Shown here piece after piece: positions 32,610-46,550 of a stretch of DNA of 64,000 nucleotides; position 1 is the stretch's first letter; every line of letters begins with the position of its first letter. A program made the translations under genes and the position numbers. The notes beneath the pieces are model-generated. The model was not told the origin of the DNA. It saw only the letters and a program-made list of their open reading frames with translations, and did not search any database. Origin of the DNA: Elephas maximus indicus (taxonomy: Eukaryota; Chordata; Mammalia; Proboscidea; Elephantidae); contig NC_064838.1 in the NCBI RefSeq assembly GCF_024166365.1, positions 72,618,001 through 72,682,000 on the forward strand. The letters run 5' to 3'.

Positions 32610-33200
32610 CAGGTCATACATTTTACCATCCTTTATTTTTGAACAACTACTTGTGTCTTTAAATCTTAAGTGTGTCTATGCACACTGGTTTTTATTTGGG
32701 TCATATTTTCTATTTAATGCATTTTTCCAGCATCTATCTTTCAATTGGGCTGTTCCACTATTTAAATTTAATTTAATTACAGATAATATTTCCTTTTACT
32801 TCTTGCAATTTGTTTGCTATGTGTCTTAGTTCTTTTTCAGTTAGTCTATTTATTGATCCCTGGCTACTTTTTTGTTAAATCAATATTCCTAGTGAATTTT
32901 TAAATTTACTTTTTTATCTTTTACAATATATATTTTAAATTATTTTCTTAAAAATTTCTGTGAAGATTATAGTTAGCATCTTAACTTAAACTAATTCAGA
33001 TAAATAGTGTCTTAGTTTCAGTAATATGCAATATATCTCTGTCCACATATTTTTTGAAAAAATATTGTCATACAAACTACTTCTTTAGATGTTAAAAGGA
33101 AGGATTTTCTTTTCTTCAGCTATTGGAAAGGTTTTTGTGCATCCAAGGACACTATCAAGAAAATAAAAATTCCACCAGCAAATCATACATCTGATAAGAT
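32610..33200 (-). mobile_element. Old L1 ORF2 N-terminus and spacer, part 3
   Basis: Continues the old L1 after the LTR (acttgtgtctttaaatctta, then aagtgtgtc as in the ORF2 endonuclease region) and fades into AT-rich spacer. The right limit is uncertain. Confidence 0.5.
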
Positions 33201-33540
33201 TCTAGTTTTTTTTTTTCTTTTAAGAGCTTGTTGAGGAAACAAAATCTATGTGGATGGAGGCTCTCAAGGCCTTGAAATAATCATGTGCCCTTACACCATA
33301 TCTACCAAGGAAAAATAGATTACTCGAAATTCTTGCTTTGAAAGTTTGTAAAACTAATTCGAACACAAATGTAAAGTTAAATGATTTATATTTAGGGTCA
33401 CATATATAATATTTACACCATCATTCACCTAATGAGTTATTCACTTATATGGCAAATTATATCCCATATAGAATCCCATAAGTTTTGTAGGTGATTTTTT
33501 AAAAATTTGAAAATATATTAATAAAAATTCCCTTCCTATT
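33201..33540. other. Unassigned AT-rich DNA
   Basis: Contains a T run at about 33208-33220. No gene or clear repeat is visible. Confidence 0.35.
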
Positions 33541-34105
33541 TTTATTTTATTATTATTGTACTTCAGATGAAGGTTTACAGAACAAACTAGTTTCTCATTA
33601 AACAATTAGTACACATATGGCTTTGTGACATTGGTTACCGACCCCCTGATATGTGAGCAATCTCCCCTTCTCGACCTTGGGTTCCCTATAACCAGCTTTC
33701 TCTCCCCTCCTACCTTCTAGTCCTTACCCCTGGACTGGTGTGCCCCTTTAGTCTTGTTTTTTTTTTTTTTTTACGGACCCATCTAATCTTTGGCTGAAGG
33801 GTGAACCTCAGGACTGACTTCAGTGCTGAGCTGCAAAGTGTCTAGGGGCTGTATTCTCAGGGTTTCTCCAATCTCTGTCATGCCAGTAAGTCTGGTCTTT
33901 TTTTGTGAGTTAGCATGTTTTTCTACATTTTTCTCCAGCTCTGTCCAGGACCCTGTACTGTGATCCTTGTCAGAGCAGTCAGCTGTAGTAGCCGGGCACC
34001 AAACTCAGGCTGGAGGAAGCTGTGGTAGTTGTAGCCCATTAGTCTTTTGGACTAATTTTTCCCCTGTGTCTTTGGTTTTATTCATTCTCCCTTGCTCCCC
34101 ATAGA
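33541..34105 (-). mobile_element. L1 3' UTR fragment f, minus
   Basis: Same 3' UTR family as fragments a-e: tttattattattgtacttcag, agatgaaggtttacag, gtgacattggtta, ctaatctttggctgaaggg, gccagtaagtctggtctttt, tagtcttttggactaa. It runs from the tail to about cttgctcccc, with a 16-base T run (about 33757-33772) inside. Confidence 0.82.
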
Positions 34106-34403
34106 GTTAAAACTTCCTTTTTAAAATGGCATTAAATATACGGGTGCTTGTGTGCAGAAGTGGAAAGCAGGGAGAGCCCAAGAAGAATCATTTTTTATAA
34201 CCTTCTTGCAACCTTCTTTCACTTATCCCAGATATGAAACGTTCAATAATTTCCCTCAGTTCATTTTCCTAAATGTATCTGGGGGTCACATCTGGAGCTT
34301 TTGATCCACTCCCACTATTGTGTTTTTAACTCTTAAAATATCTCATTTAGCTTAAATTATTGGCACTCTAACTTGTCTTCCTAACTCTAAACATCTAAAA
34401 ATC
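34106..34403. other. Unassigned DNA bordering the satellite
   Basis: Ordinary sequence with no gene. From about 34380 it grades into ctaaac, ctaaaa and ctataatc words and then into the satellite, without a sharp element boundary. Confidence 0.4.
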
Positions 34404-37400
34404 CATTCTATAATCTATATACTTCTATATTCTATTTTTGTATTCTATATTCTTCTATATTGTATATTTTATGTCTTATATTCTATATTCATCAATATTC
34501 TATACTCTTCTATATTCTATCTTCTATCCTCTATGTTTATTCTATATTCTGTACTCTATATTCCATATTTTACAAACTATACTGTTCTATTTTATATATT
34601 CTATATTTTATATTCAATATTGTACGTTCTATATGCTATACACTTCTATTTTTTATATTTTAATTTTTCCACATTGTATATACTATATTCCACACTCTAC
34701 ATGCTATATTCCTCTATATGCTATAGTCTATATTCTTCTATATTCTACATTCTATATTCTTCATTTCACATTCTGTATTCTATATTCTTTTCTCTACATT
34801 CTAAATACTAGTCTATATTCTACATTCTAAATTCTATATTCTTCAATATTCTACATTCTTCTATATACTCTTTCTACATTCTGTATTCTATTCTATATTC
34901 TGCTTTATTCTATATCCTATATTATTCTAAAATTCCATATTCTTGTATATTCTATATCCTCGTATATTCTATATTCTTCTATATTCTATATACCTCTATA
35001 TTCTTTATTCTTCTATATCCTATATACTTCTATATTCTATATACCTCTATATTCTTTATTCTTCTATATTCTATATCCCACATTCCATATTCTATATTCT
35101 ATGTGGTATGTTCTATATTCTTCTATGTATTATATTCTTCAATATCTATATTACCTATTCTATATTCTTCCGTGTTCTATATTCTATACTCTACATTCTT
35201 TATTCTGTATTCTTCTATATTCTAAAATCTATATTTTATGTTCTATATTCTACTTTCTATGTTCTTATATTTTCTATATTCTATATTCTGTATGTATATT
35301 CTGTATTCCACATTCTACATTCCATATTCTTCTATATGCTATAATCTATATTCTTCTATATTCTACATTCTAAATTTAATATTCTTCTATATTCTATATT
35401 AAATATTCTGTACTGTATAGTCTATATTCTTCTATATTCTATTTTGATATTCTTTGTGCTGTGTTCTATGTCCTATGTTCAATCTTTTATCTCCTATCAT
35501 CTTCTGTCTTCTATCTACTATCTTCTATATTTGATATTATATTTTCTTCTGTTTTCTACATTCTTTTGTGTCCTGTATTCTATTGTCTTCTATATTCTCC
35601 TCTATTCTGTGTTCTTCTATATTCCATATTCTGCTATATTCTATGTATTTCTATATTCTGTATTCTATATTCCATATTCTACATCTATTTTCTATATTCT
35701 TCTATATGCTTCTAAATTTTTTATTCTTCTATATTCTACATTCTATACTTTATAATCAATATTCTATGTTTTATGTCCTGTGTTCTATATTCTTGTATAT
35801 ACTATATTCTTGTATATTCTGTACTCCATAATCTATATTCCATATTCTATATCCTTCTATATTCTATAATCTATATACTTCTACACTCTGTATTCTAATT
35901 TTTATTCTTCTAAATTGTATGTTTTATAGCTTAAATTCTATATTTGTCAATATTCCATATTCTATATACTATATTGTATTTTTTTATATTCCATATTCTA
36001 CATTCTGCTATATTTAATATTCTACATTCTATTTTCTATAATCTATATTCTACATTCTTCTGTATGCTATCATTTATATACTTTTAAATTCTATGTTCTG
36101 TGTTCTATAATGTATATTCTATATTCTACATTCTATATTCTTTATATTCCTCCATAGTGTATATTTTATGACTTAGATTCTGTGTTCTATATTCCATTTT
36201 CATGAATATCCTATGTTCTATATTCTTCTATATTCTATCTTCTAACTTCTATGTTCAATATTGTATGTTCTGTGCTCTATATTCTACACTCTTTTATATT
36301 CTATAATCTATATTCTACAGTCTGTATTATATATTCTAAATTCTTTATTCTTCTCTATTCTGTATTCTATGTTCTGTGTTCCACATTCTACATTCTATAT
36401 TCTATGTTCTTCTATATTGCATATTCTACATTCTGTATTCTATATTCTACATTGTAAACTCTATATTCTGTGTTCTATAATCTATATTCTTTTATATTCT
36501 ATAATCTACATTATTCTTCAATAATCTTATAATCTATATTCTTCTACAGTCTATATTCTTCTATATCGTATATTCTATATACCATATTATTCTATATTCT
36601 ATCTTCTACATTCTGTAGTCTGTATTCCATATTCCTCTATATTCTATATTCCACATTCCATATTCTTCTACATTCTGTATTGTATATTCTTCTGTATTCT
36701 AAATTCTTCTATAATGTATATTCTATATTCTTTTATAGTCCATAATTTTCTATATTGTATATTCCTGTTTATTCAGTACTCTATATTCTTCTATATTTTA
36801 TACACATCTACATTCTATACTCTATATTCCATATTCTATGTAATTCTATATTCTTCTATATTCAATATCTATATTCTTTACTATTCTATGTTCTATATTC
36901 TATTTTCTTCTATATAACATATTCTTCTGTAGTCTATATTCTGTTTTCTATAGTCTACATTCTATATTTTTCTATATTCCATATTTTCTATAATCTTTAT
37001 GTTCTATAATTTATATTCTATATTCTTCCATATTCTATAATCTATATTTCTCTAATTTGTATATTCTACATTCTAATTCCTTCTATATATTCTTCTATAT
37101 TTTGCATTCTATATTCCACATTGTACTTTGTAAATTCTGTATTCTATACTCTTCTATATTCTATGTTGTATCTTCTATATTCTACTGTATGCTATATTCT
37201 TTATTCTAGTTTCTAGATTCTTGATTCTACATTCTATATTCTGTTTTCTGTATTCTATATTCCACATTCTACTTTCTATATTCTTCTATATTCTATAATC
37301 CACATTCTACATTCTTCTATATTCTGTAATCTATATTCTTCTAAATTCTATACTCTCTATTCTTCTATATTGTATATTCTATAGCCTATATACCGTATTC

Positions 37401-40400
37401 ATCAATATTCTATATTCTATCTTCTATATACTGTCACCTATATTCTATATTCTACATTCCATATTCTATATTCTTCTAAAAAATATTCTATATCCTAATT
37501 TATATTCTATATTCTTCTATATTCTGTATACTATAATCTTCTGTAGTCTATATTCTTCTATAATGTATATTCTATATTCTTCTATATTTTATATTCTATA
37601 TTTTTTACTTTTCTATTTTCTCTATTCTATATTTTGTATTCTTCTATATTCTTTATTCTTCTATGTTCTATACACTATATTCTATATTTCTCTATATTCT
37701 ATATCTTTCTATATTCTAAATTTTATTTTCTACATTATTCTATATTCTATTTTTTTATATTCTGTATTCTCTTCTGTGTTCTGTTCTATATTCTATATTC
37801 TTCTATATACTATATTCTTCAAAATTCTATATCCCATATTCTGTATTCTATATTCTTCTATATTCTACATTCTATATTTTTTATATTATTTAACCTATAT
37901 TCTTGTGTATTCTATATGCTACATTCTATATTCTATATTCTATACTCTATATTATTCTATATTCTGTATTGTATATTCCACATTATGCATTCTATATTTT
38001 TCTATATTCTATATTCTATTTCTATACTCTATATTCTACACTCAACATTATATATTCAAAATTTTTCTCTATTTTGTATTCTTCTATATGCCATATTCTG
38101 TGTTCTGTGTTCTACATTCTACACTCCATATTCTGTATTCTCTTATATTCTATATTCTTCTGTATTCTCTATTCACTATTCTAAATTCTTCTATATTCTA
38201 TATCTATGTACTTCTGCATTCTGTATTCTGTGTTCTGTATTCTATATATTTTATTCTGTATTCCATATGTCATAATTCTGTATTCTATATTCTTCTATAT
38301 ACTATATTCTTCTACATTCTATATTTCATATTCCATAAACTGTATTCTATATTCTATACTCTACATTCTATATTATTCTATATTCTGTAATCTACATTCT
38401 TCTGTATTCTATATTCTAAGTTCTATATTCCTCAATCTATATTATTCTATCTTCTATGTTCTATATTCTACATTCTATAATCTACTTCTACACTGTATAT
38501 TTTATATTCTATGTTCTTCTATATTGTTTATTTTATATCTTATATTGTATATTCCATTTTCGTGAACATCCAATATTCTATGTTCTTCTATATTCTATCT
38601 TTTATCTTTTGTGTTCTATATTCTATAATCTATGTTCTATGTTCTGTTCTCTATATTCCATGATTCTATATTGTACAATCTGTATTCTATATTAAATATT
38701 CTGTATACTATATTTTATATTGAACAGTCTACATTCTGTATTCTTCTACATTCTTTATTCTTCTTTATATACTATATTCTACATTCTCCAGTCTATATTC
38801 TTCTATACTATCATCTATATTCTATATTCTGTAATCTATACTCTTCTATATTCTATGTTCTGTATTCTACATTTTATATTCTACGTTCTTCTATATTCTA
38901 TCTTCTATATTCTGTGTTCTATTTTCTATGTTCTAATTGTATAGTCTATATTCTTCTATATTCTGTATTCTATATTGTATGTTCTACATTCTACATTCTC
39001 CTATATTCTAGAATCTATGTTCTTCTATATTCTAGAATCAATATACTTCTACATTCTATTTTGGATATTTTATATCTTATATTCCATATCCAATATTCTT
39101 CTATATTCTTTGTTGTATGTTCCACACTCTGTATTCTACATCCTATATTCTACATTCTGTATTCTATATTCTTCTATATTGTATATTCTACATTCTATAT
39201 CCTTTTGTATTCTATAATCTGTATTTTTCTATATTCTACATTGTACATTCAATATTCTATATTCCTTGATATTCTATAGTCTGTATACGTCTAAACTCTA
39301 TATTCTTGTATATCGTATATTTTATATCTTATATTCTATATTCCACTTTCATCAATGTTCTATATTCTATATTTTCTGTTTTCTTTCTTCTATGATCTAT
39401 ATTCTATATTCTGTACTCTATATTCTATATTCTATAATCCACATTCTGTTCTGTATTTATTCTACATTGTATATTCTATATACTACATTTTACATTCTAA
39501 ATTCTTCTGTTTTCTATATTCTACATTCTGTATTTTAGATTCTTCTGTATTCTGTATTCTCCACTCTACATTCTATATTCTATATTCTTCTGTAATCTAT
39601 ATTCTGTATCCTATATTTTGCATTCTACACTCTTACTCTTCTATATTCTAAAATCTATATTCTTCTGTATTCTATGTTCTATATTTTACATTCTAAATTC
39701 TATTTTCTATATACTTCTATATGCTGTAATCTATGTACTTCTACAGTCTATGTTCTGTGTTGTATATTCAACATTCTATGTTGTACATTTTATATATTAT
39801 ATTCTACATTGCATTTTTGTTGATATTCTATATTTTTGTAAATAAGACATTCTTCTGTAATCAGTGTTCCATATTCTATATTCCATTTTTGTCAATATCC
39901 TATATTCTATATTCTTCTATATTCCATCTTCTGTGTTCTAAACTGTACATTCTATATTCTGTTCTCTATATTGTATATTCTTCTGTGTTCTAAAATCTAT
40001 ATTCTTCTATATTCAATATTCGTCAATATTCTGTATTCTTCTATGTACTCTATTCTATATTCCTTAGTCCATATTCTGTATTCTGTAGTCTTCTATATAC
40101 CATATTCTATATTCTTCTATATTCTGTATTCTACTTTCTACATTCTATATTCTTCTACATTCTATAATCTATATCCTTCTATATTCAATATTCCATATTC
40201 TAAATACTGTATTCTATTTTCTTTGTTCTACAAATTATATTCTGTATTCTTCTATATGTATATTCATATTCTACATTCTATATTCTAAATTTTTCTGTAC
40301 TCTATATTCCTCTATATTCTGAATTCTATATTCTTTATTTTATATTCTACATTCTAAACTGTATATTTTATATTCTTCTATATTCTATATTCCATATTCT

Positions 40401-40680
40401 ACATTCTCCATACTACATTCTATTTTCTATATTCTTCTGTTTTCTATAATCTGTATTCTACATTCTATATTCTTTATTGTATATTCCATATCCTATATTC
40501 TATATACCATATTCATCACTATTCTGTATTCTATAATCTATCTTCTATGTTCTGTCATTTTTATTCTATATTCTACATTCTATTATCTTCTATAGTCTCT
40601 TGTATTCTATATTTTTTATAATGTACATTCTCTATTCTATATTGTTCTATATTTTATATTTTTCCATATTCTATATCCCT

Positions 40681-43600
40681 CTCTAGAATGTAAAACATAG
40701 AAGAATATAGAATACAGAATATTGAAAAATACAGAATGTAGAATATAGCATATAGAAAATGGAACATGGAATATACCATACAGAAAAATATAGTGTATAG
40801 AAAAATATAGAAGATAGAACATAGAAGTTTGAATATACAATATAGAATACAGAGTATGGAATATAGAACCTAGAATATGGAAAAATATAGAAATACAATA
40901 TAAAAGAATACAGAACATAGAAGAATATAGAATATAAAATACAGAATATAGAAGAATTTAGAACATAGAATAGAGAATATGGACTATAGAATTTAGAGAA
41001 ATATACTATATAGAACATAGAAGATACATTACAGAATATAAAAGAAAAAATAATATAGAAAAATATAGAGTATAGAAGAATATAAAAAACAATATGGAAA
41101 ATAGGAGAATGTAGAATATAATTATAGAATATAGAATATTGAAATATATAGAATACAGAATATAGGAAAATATAGAGCATAAATTTAGAATATAGAAGAT
41201 ATAGGATATAGAAGGCAGAATATAGAAGAATATAGATGACAGACTACAGAATATAGAAGATAGAACTAGAAGAAAATAGAATATTGACAAATACGGAGTA
41301 TAGGGTATAGGATATACACTATCGAAGAATATAGAATAGAGAAAAAGGAAGAATATAGATTACAAAATATGGAAGAATATAGAATGTAGAATAGAGAATA
41401 CAAGAGAATACTAGATTAGAGAAGAATATAGAATATAGAGATTAGAATGTAGAATATACAATAAAAATATAGAATTCAGAAAAAATTAGAATATAAAAAG
41501 TAGAATATAGAATAAGGAAGAAAATGGAATATAGGATGGAGAATATAGAATATGGAATAGAGAATAGAGAAGAATAAAGAATATTGAAAAATTTAGAATA
41601 TAGAAAGTAGACTGTAGAATGTACAATATAGAATATAAAATATAGCAGATAGAAGAATACAGATTATAACAGAAGAATATAGAATGTAGAATAAGAATGT
41701 AGAAGAGTATAGAATACAGAACATAGAAGAATATAGAATGCAGAATGTAGAATATGGAATATAGAATGTAGAATACAGAAGAATATAGTATATAGAAAAA
41801 TATAGAACATAGGGTAGAGAACATCAAATATGGAATATAGAATACACAGTACGGGATAGAGAATATAGGAAAATATAGGATAGAGATAAATATAGAATTT
41901 TTAGACTATAGAACAGAGTAAGTACAAAGTAGAATATAGAATATAAAATATAGAATAAAAACATAGAATATTGAAGAATATAGATTATACAATATAGAAG
42001 ATTCTGGAATATAGAATGTAGAATTAAATACAGAATATAGAAGATGGAATATAAGAGAATATAGAAAGTAGAATGTAGTATATAGAATATGCAATAGAGA
42101 ATACAGAAAATTATAAAAATATAGAATATAGAAAAAAATTGAATATAGAATACAGAAAATGGAATATAGAAAAATATAGAATACAGAATATAAAATATAG
42201 AACAAAAATACATAATATAGAGAATATAGAAGATTATGGAACATAGAATATAGAATGTAAAATACAGAGTATACAATATAGAAGAATATATGATAAAAAA
42301 GAAAAAATCTTTTTTTAAAAGAATATAGAATGTAGAATATGGAATATAGAAAAAGAACATTGAATATAGAACACAGAGTATGGAATATAGAATATAGAAA
42401 ATATAGAATAAAAAATTAGAACATAAAATATAGAATGTAGAATACAAAATATAGAATATAAAATAAAGTATAAAGAACACAGACTATAGAAGAAAGTAGA
42501 TTATAGAATATAGAAGATAATGGAATGTAAAATACAGAATATACAATATAGAAGAACATAGAATACAGAATATAGAACAATATAGAATACAGAATGCAGA
42601 ATGTAGAATGTAGAATTTGGAATATAGAATGCAGAAAAATATAGTATAAAGAAAAATATAGAATACAAAGAATATTGAAGAACATAGAATATAGAATACA
42701 GAACATAGAATATAGAATTTAAAAGAATGCAGAATGTAGAATATGAAATATGCAATACAGAATAGAGAAGAATATTGTGTGTAGAAAAATATAAAATATA
42801 GAGCATCGAATATAGAATACAGAGTATGGAATATAGAACATACAAAAATGTAGAATATAGAAGAACATAGATTATAGAATATAGAGAATTTAAAATAGAG
42901 AATATAGAATATGGAACATAGGACACAGAAGACAGAATACAGGATATAAAAGAACTTTGAAAATAGAAGTATATAGAGTATAGAGGATTTGGAATAAAGA
43001 AGTATATAGAATATACATTATAGAAGAATATAGCATAAAGAATACAGGATATAGAAGAAAATAGAATATAAATTTAGAATATAGAATACAGAAGAATATA
43101 AAATGTACAATGTAGAATACAGAATATAGAATGCAAAATATATAGTGAAGAATATAGAGTATAGAATACAGAAGATTATAAATTATAAAATATAGAATGT
43201 AAAATATAGAATACAGGAGAATATGGAATATAGATGAATATAGAATGTGGAATATAGTATATAGAATATGGAATATAGAATACACAAAAATATAGTATAT
43301 ATAAAATATAGCAAATAGAAGATTGAATATAGAATATACAAAAATACAGAATCTAGAATAAAGAATATAGAAGAATCTAGAATATAGAACACAGAATGTA
43401 GAATTAGAAGATTTTAGAATATAGAATGTAGAATATACAACATGGAACGTAGAATACAGAAGAATATAGTATAGAGAAAAATATAGAACATAGAACATCA
43501 AATATAGAATAGAAAATATGGAATATAGGATATAGGAAAATATAGAATATAGAAGAACATAGAATTTAGAATGTGGAATATACAATACGGAAGAATTTAG

Positions 43601-44468
43601 AATATAGAATGTGGAATACAGAATAGAGAAGAATGTTGAACATAGAACACAGAAGATAGAATACAGAATAAAAAAGAATACAGAAAATAGTAGAATATAG
43701 AAAAATATAGATTATAGAATATACATTACAGAAGAATATAGAATATAAATTTAGAATATAGAAGGCTATAGAATATGCAAGAAAAAGAATATAGTAGACT
43801 GTAGAATACAGAATATGGAAGAATAGAGAATATAGAAGAATTAGAATATAGAATACAGAAGAATATAGAATATACATTATAGGAGATTATACACAATAGA
43901 AGACTATACAATACAGCATATAGATTATAGGTGAACATAGAATACAGAATTTAGAATATAGAAAGTAGAATGTAGAATACAGAAAATAGAATATAAAATA
44001 TAGAATAAAGACTTTAGAATATAGAATACAGATTATAGAATAGAGAAAATTATGGAATATAGAATGTAGAATGTAAAATATAGAAGAATATAGAATACAG
44101 AATATAGAAGAATACAGAATATAGAATGTAGAATATAGAATATGGAACATAGAGTATACCATACAGAAAAATAGAGGATATAGAACGTAGAACTTTGAAT
44201 ATAGAATACAGAGTATGGAATATAGAACCTAGAATATGGAAAAATATGGAAATAGAATATAAAGGATATAGAACATAGAAGAATATAGAATATAAAATAC
44301 AGAATATAGAAGAATTTAGAATGTAGAATATAGAATATGGACTATAGAATATAGAGGAATATAGTATATAGAAGAACATAGAACATAGATACAATAGAGA
44401 ATATAAAAGAAAAAAGTATAGAAGAATATGGAATATGGAAAATAGGAGAATGTAGAATATAATTATAA
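40681..44468 (-). repeat. Inverted block inside the satellite
   Basis: From 40681 the plus strand changes abruptly from ttctata to tatagaa units and changes back at about 44468, so this 3.8 kb lies in reverse orientation. The left junction reads ccctctctagaatgtaaaac. The right junction is a near-palindrome (agaatgta, then attataatta, then tacattct) at about 44449-44481. Open frames move to the minus strand exactly here, which confirms the switch. Confidence 0.95.
40880..42970 (-). repeat. Left arm of an inverted duplication within the satellite
   Basis: Reverse complement is co-linear with 44480-46550. Anchor pairs are 40882/46530, 41695/45734, 42031/45404 and 42926/44545. Their coordinate sums stay between about 87,412 and 87,471, so the arms match in order with only small indels. 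The arms are separated by 1.5 kb of inverted-orientation satellite that matches 46.5-47.3 kb. Confidence 0.8.
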
Positions 44469-44479
44469 TTATACATTCT

Positions 44480-46550
44480 TCTATAATGTATATTCTATAT
44501 TCTTCTTATTCCAAATCCTATATATATTCTATATTCTATCTTCTGTGTTCTATGTTCCATATTCTATATTGTATATTTTAAATTCTGTATATAATCTATG
44601 TTCTTCTATGTTCTTTTATATTCTATATTTTGGAAATTCTATATTCCATACTCTGTATTCTATATTCTATGTTCTGTATTCTAGATTCCACATTCTAAAT
44701 TCTGTATTCTATGTTCTTCCATATTCTTCTATATTTTTCTATATACTATATTTTTCAGTGTTCTATATTCCATATTCTACTTTCTTCATTCTATATTCTT
44801 CTATATTCTGTATTCTATATTCTTCTATATTGTATATTCTGTATTTTACATTCTATATTCCATTATCTTCTATAATCTATATTCTTCTATATTCTGTGTT
44901 CTTTATACTTTATTTTACATTCTATATTTTGCAATCTTTTTTCTTATTTTGTATTCTACATTCTATATTCTATGTTCTATATTCTTCTATATCTATATTT
45001 TCTATATTCTATATTCCATACTCTGTGTTCTATATTCAATGTTCTTTTTCTATATTCCATATTTTCTACATAATTTTCTGTATTCTATACTCTACATTCT
45101 TTATTCTTTTATAGTCTGTATCATATATTCTATATTGTATATTCTGTATTTTACATTCTACATTCTATATTCCATAATCTTCTATATTCTATAATGTATA
45201 TTCTCTATATTATGTATTTTATTCTATATTTTATATTCTACATTCTAAATTCTATATTTTTCTATATTCCATCGTTTGTATTCTATATTCAATGTTTTTT
45301 CTATGTTCTATATATTCTGTATAATTTTCTGTATTCCATATTCCATATTGCATATTCCGTATTCTACATTCTATATTCTCTTATATTCCATCTTCTATAT
45401 TCTATATTTAATTCTACATTCTATATTCCAGAGTCTTCTATATTCTATAATCAATATTCTTCTATATTTTATGTTCTTTATTCTATATTTTATATTCTGC
45501 ATTCTACTTTGTACATACTCTATTCTATATTTATCTCTATTCTGTATTTTTCTATATTCTCTATTCCATACTCTGTATTCTGTATTTCATTTTTGATGTT
45601 CTATATTCTACATTTTTCTCTATACTATATTTTCTATATACTATATTCTTCTGTATTCTACATTCTATATTACATATTCTACATTCTGCACTCTACATTC
45701 TTCTATGTTCTGTTTTATATACTCTTCTACAATCTTATTCTACATTCTATATTCTGTTATAATCTATATTCTTCTATCTGCTATATTCTATATTGTACAT
45801 TCTAAATTCTATATTCAATATACTACAGTCTACAGTCCATATTCTAAATTTTTCAATATTCTTTATTCTCAGTTTCGTATTCTATGTTCTCCATTCTCCA
45901 TTCTATATTCCATTTTCTTCTCTATTCTATATTCCACATTTTATATTCTAAATTTTTCTGAATTCTATTGCATATTTTACCTTCTAATCTCTATATTCTA
46001 TATTCTTCTGTAATCTAATATTCTCTATTCCATATTCTCTATTCTACATTCTTCTGTATTTTGTAATCTATATTCTTCTACTTTCTCTATTCTATATTCT
46101 TCGGTAGTGTATATCCTATACCCTATATTCCATATTGTCAATATTCTATTTTCTTCTACATTCTATCTTCTATATTCTGTATTCTATTATCTATAGTCTT
46201 TATTCTTCTATATTCTGCATTCTATATCCTATATCTTCTATATTCTAAACTTATGCTCTGTTTTCCTATATTCCGTATTCTATATTTTTCAATATTCTAT
46301 AATTATATTCTACATTCTCCTATTTTCCATATTCTTCTATATTCTTTTTTCTTATATATTCTGTATTGTATCTTCTATGTTCTTCTGTATACTATATTCC
46401 TCTATATATTCTATAGTCCATATTCTCTATTTTTCATTCTAAACTCTTCTATATTCTATATTCTGTATTTTATATTTTATTTTCTATATTCTTCTATGTT
46501 CTATGTTCTTTTATATTCTATTTCTATATTTTCCCATATTCTAGGTTCTA
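44480..46550 (+). repeat. Right arm of the inverted duplication
   Basis: Partner of 40880-42970. Its first part (ttattccaaatcctatatat at about 44506) also recurs near 50245, and in reverse near 43045, so this module belongs to the right-hand part of the array. Confidence 0.8.
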
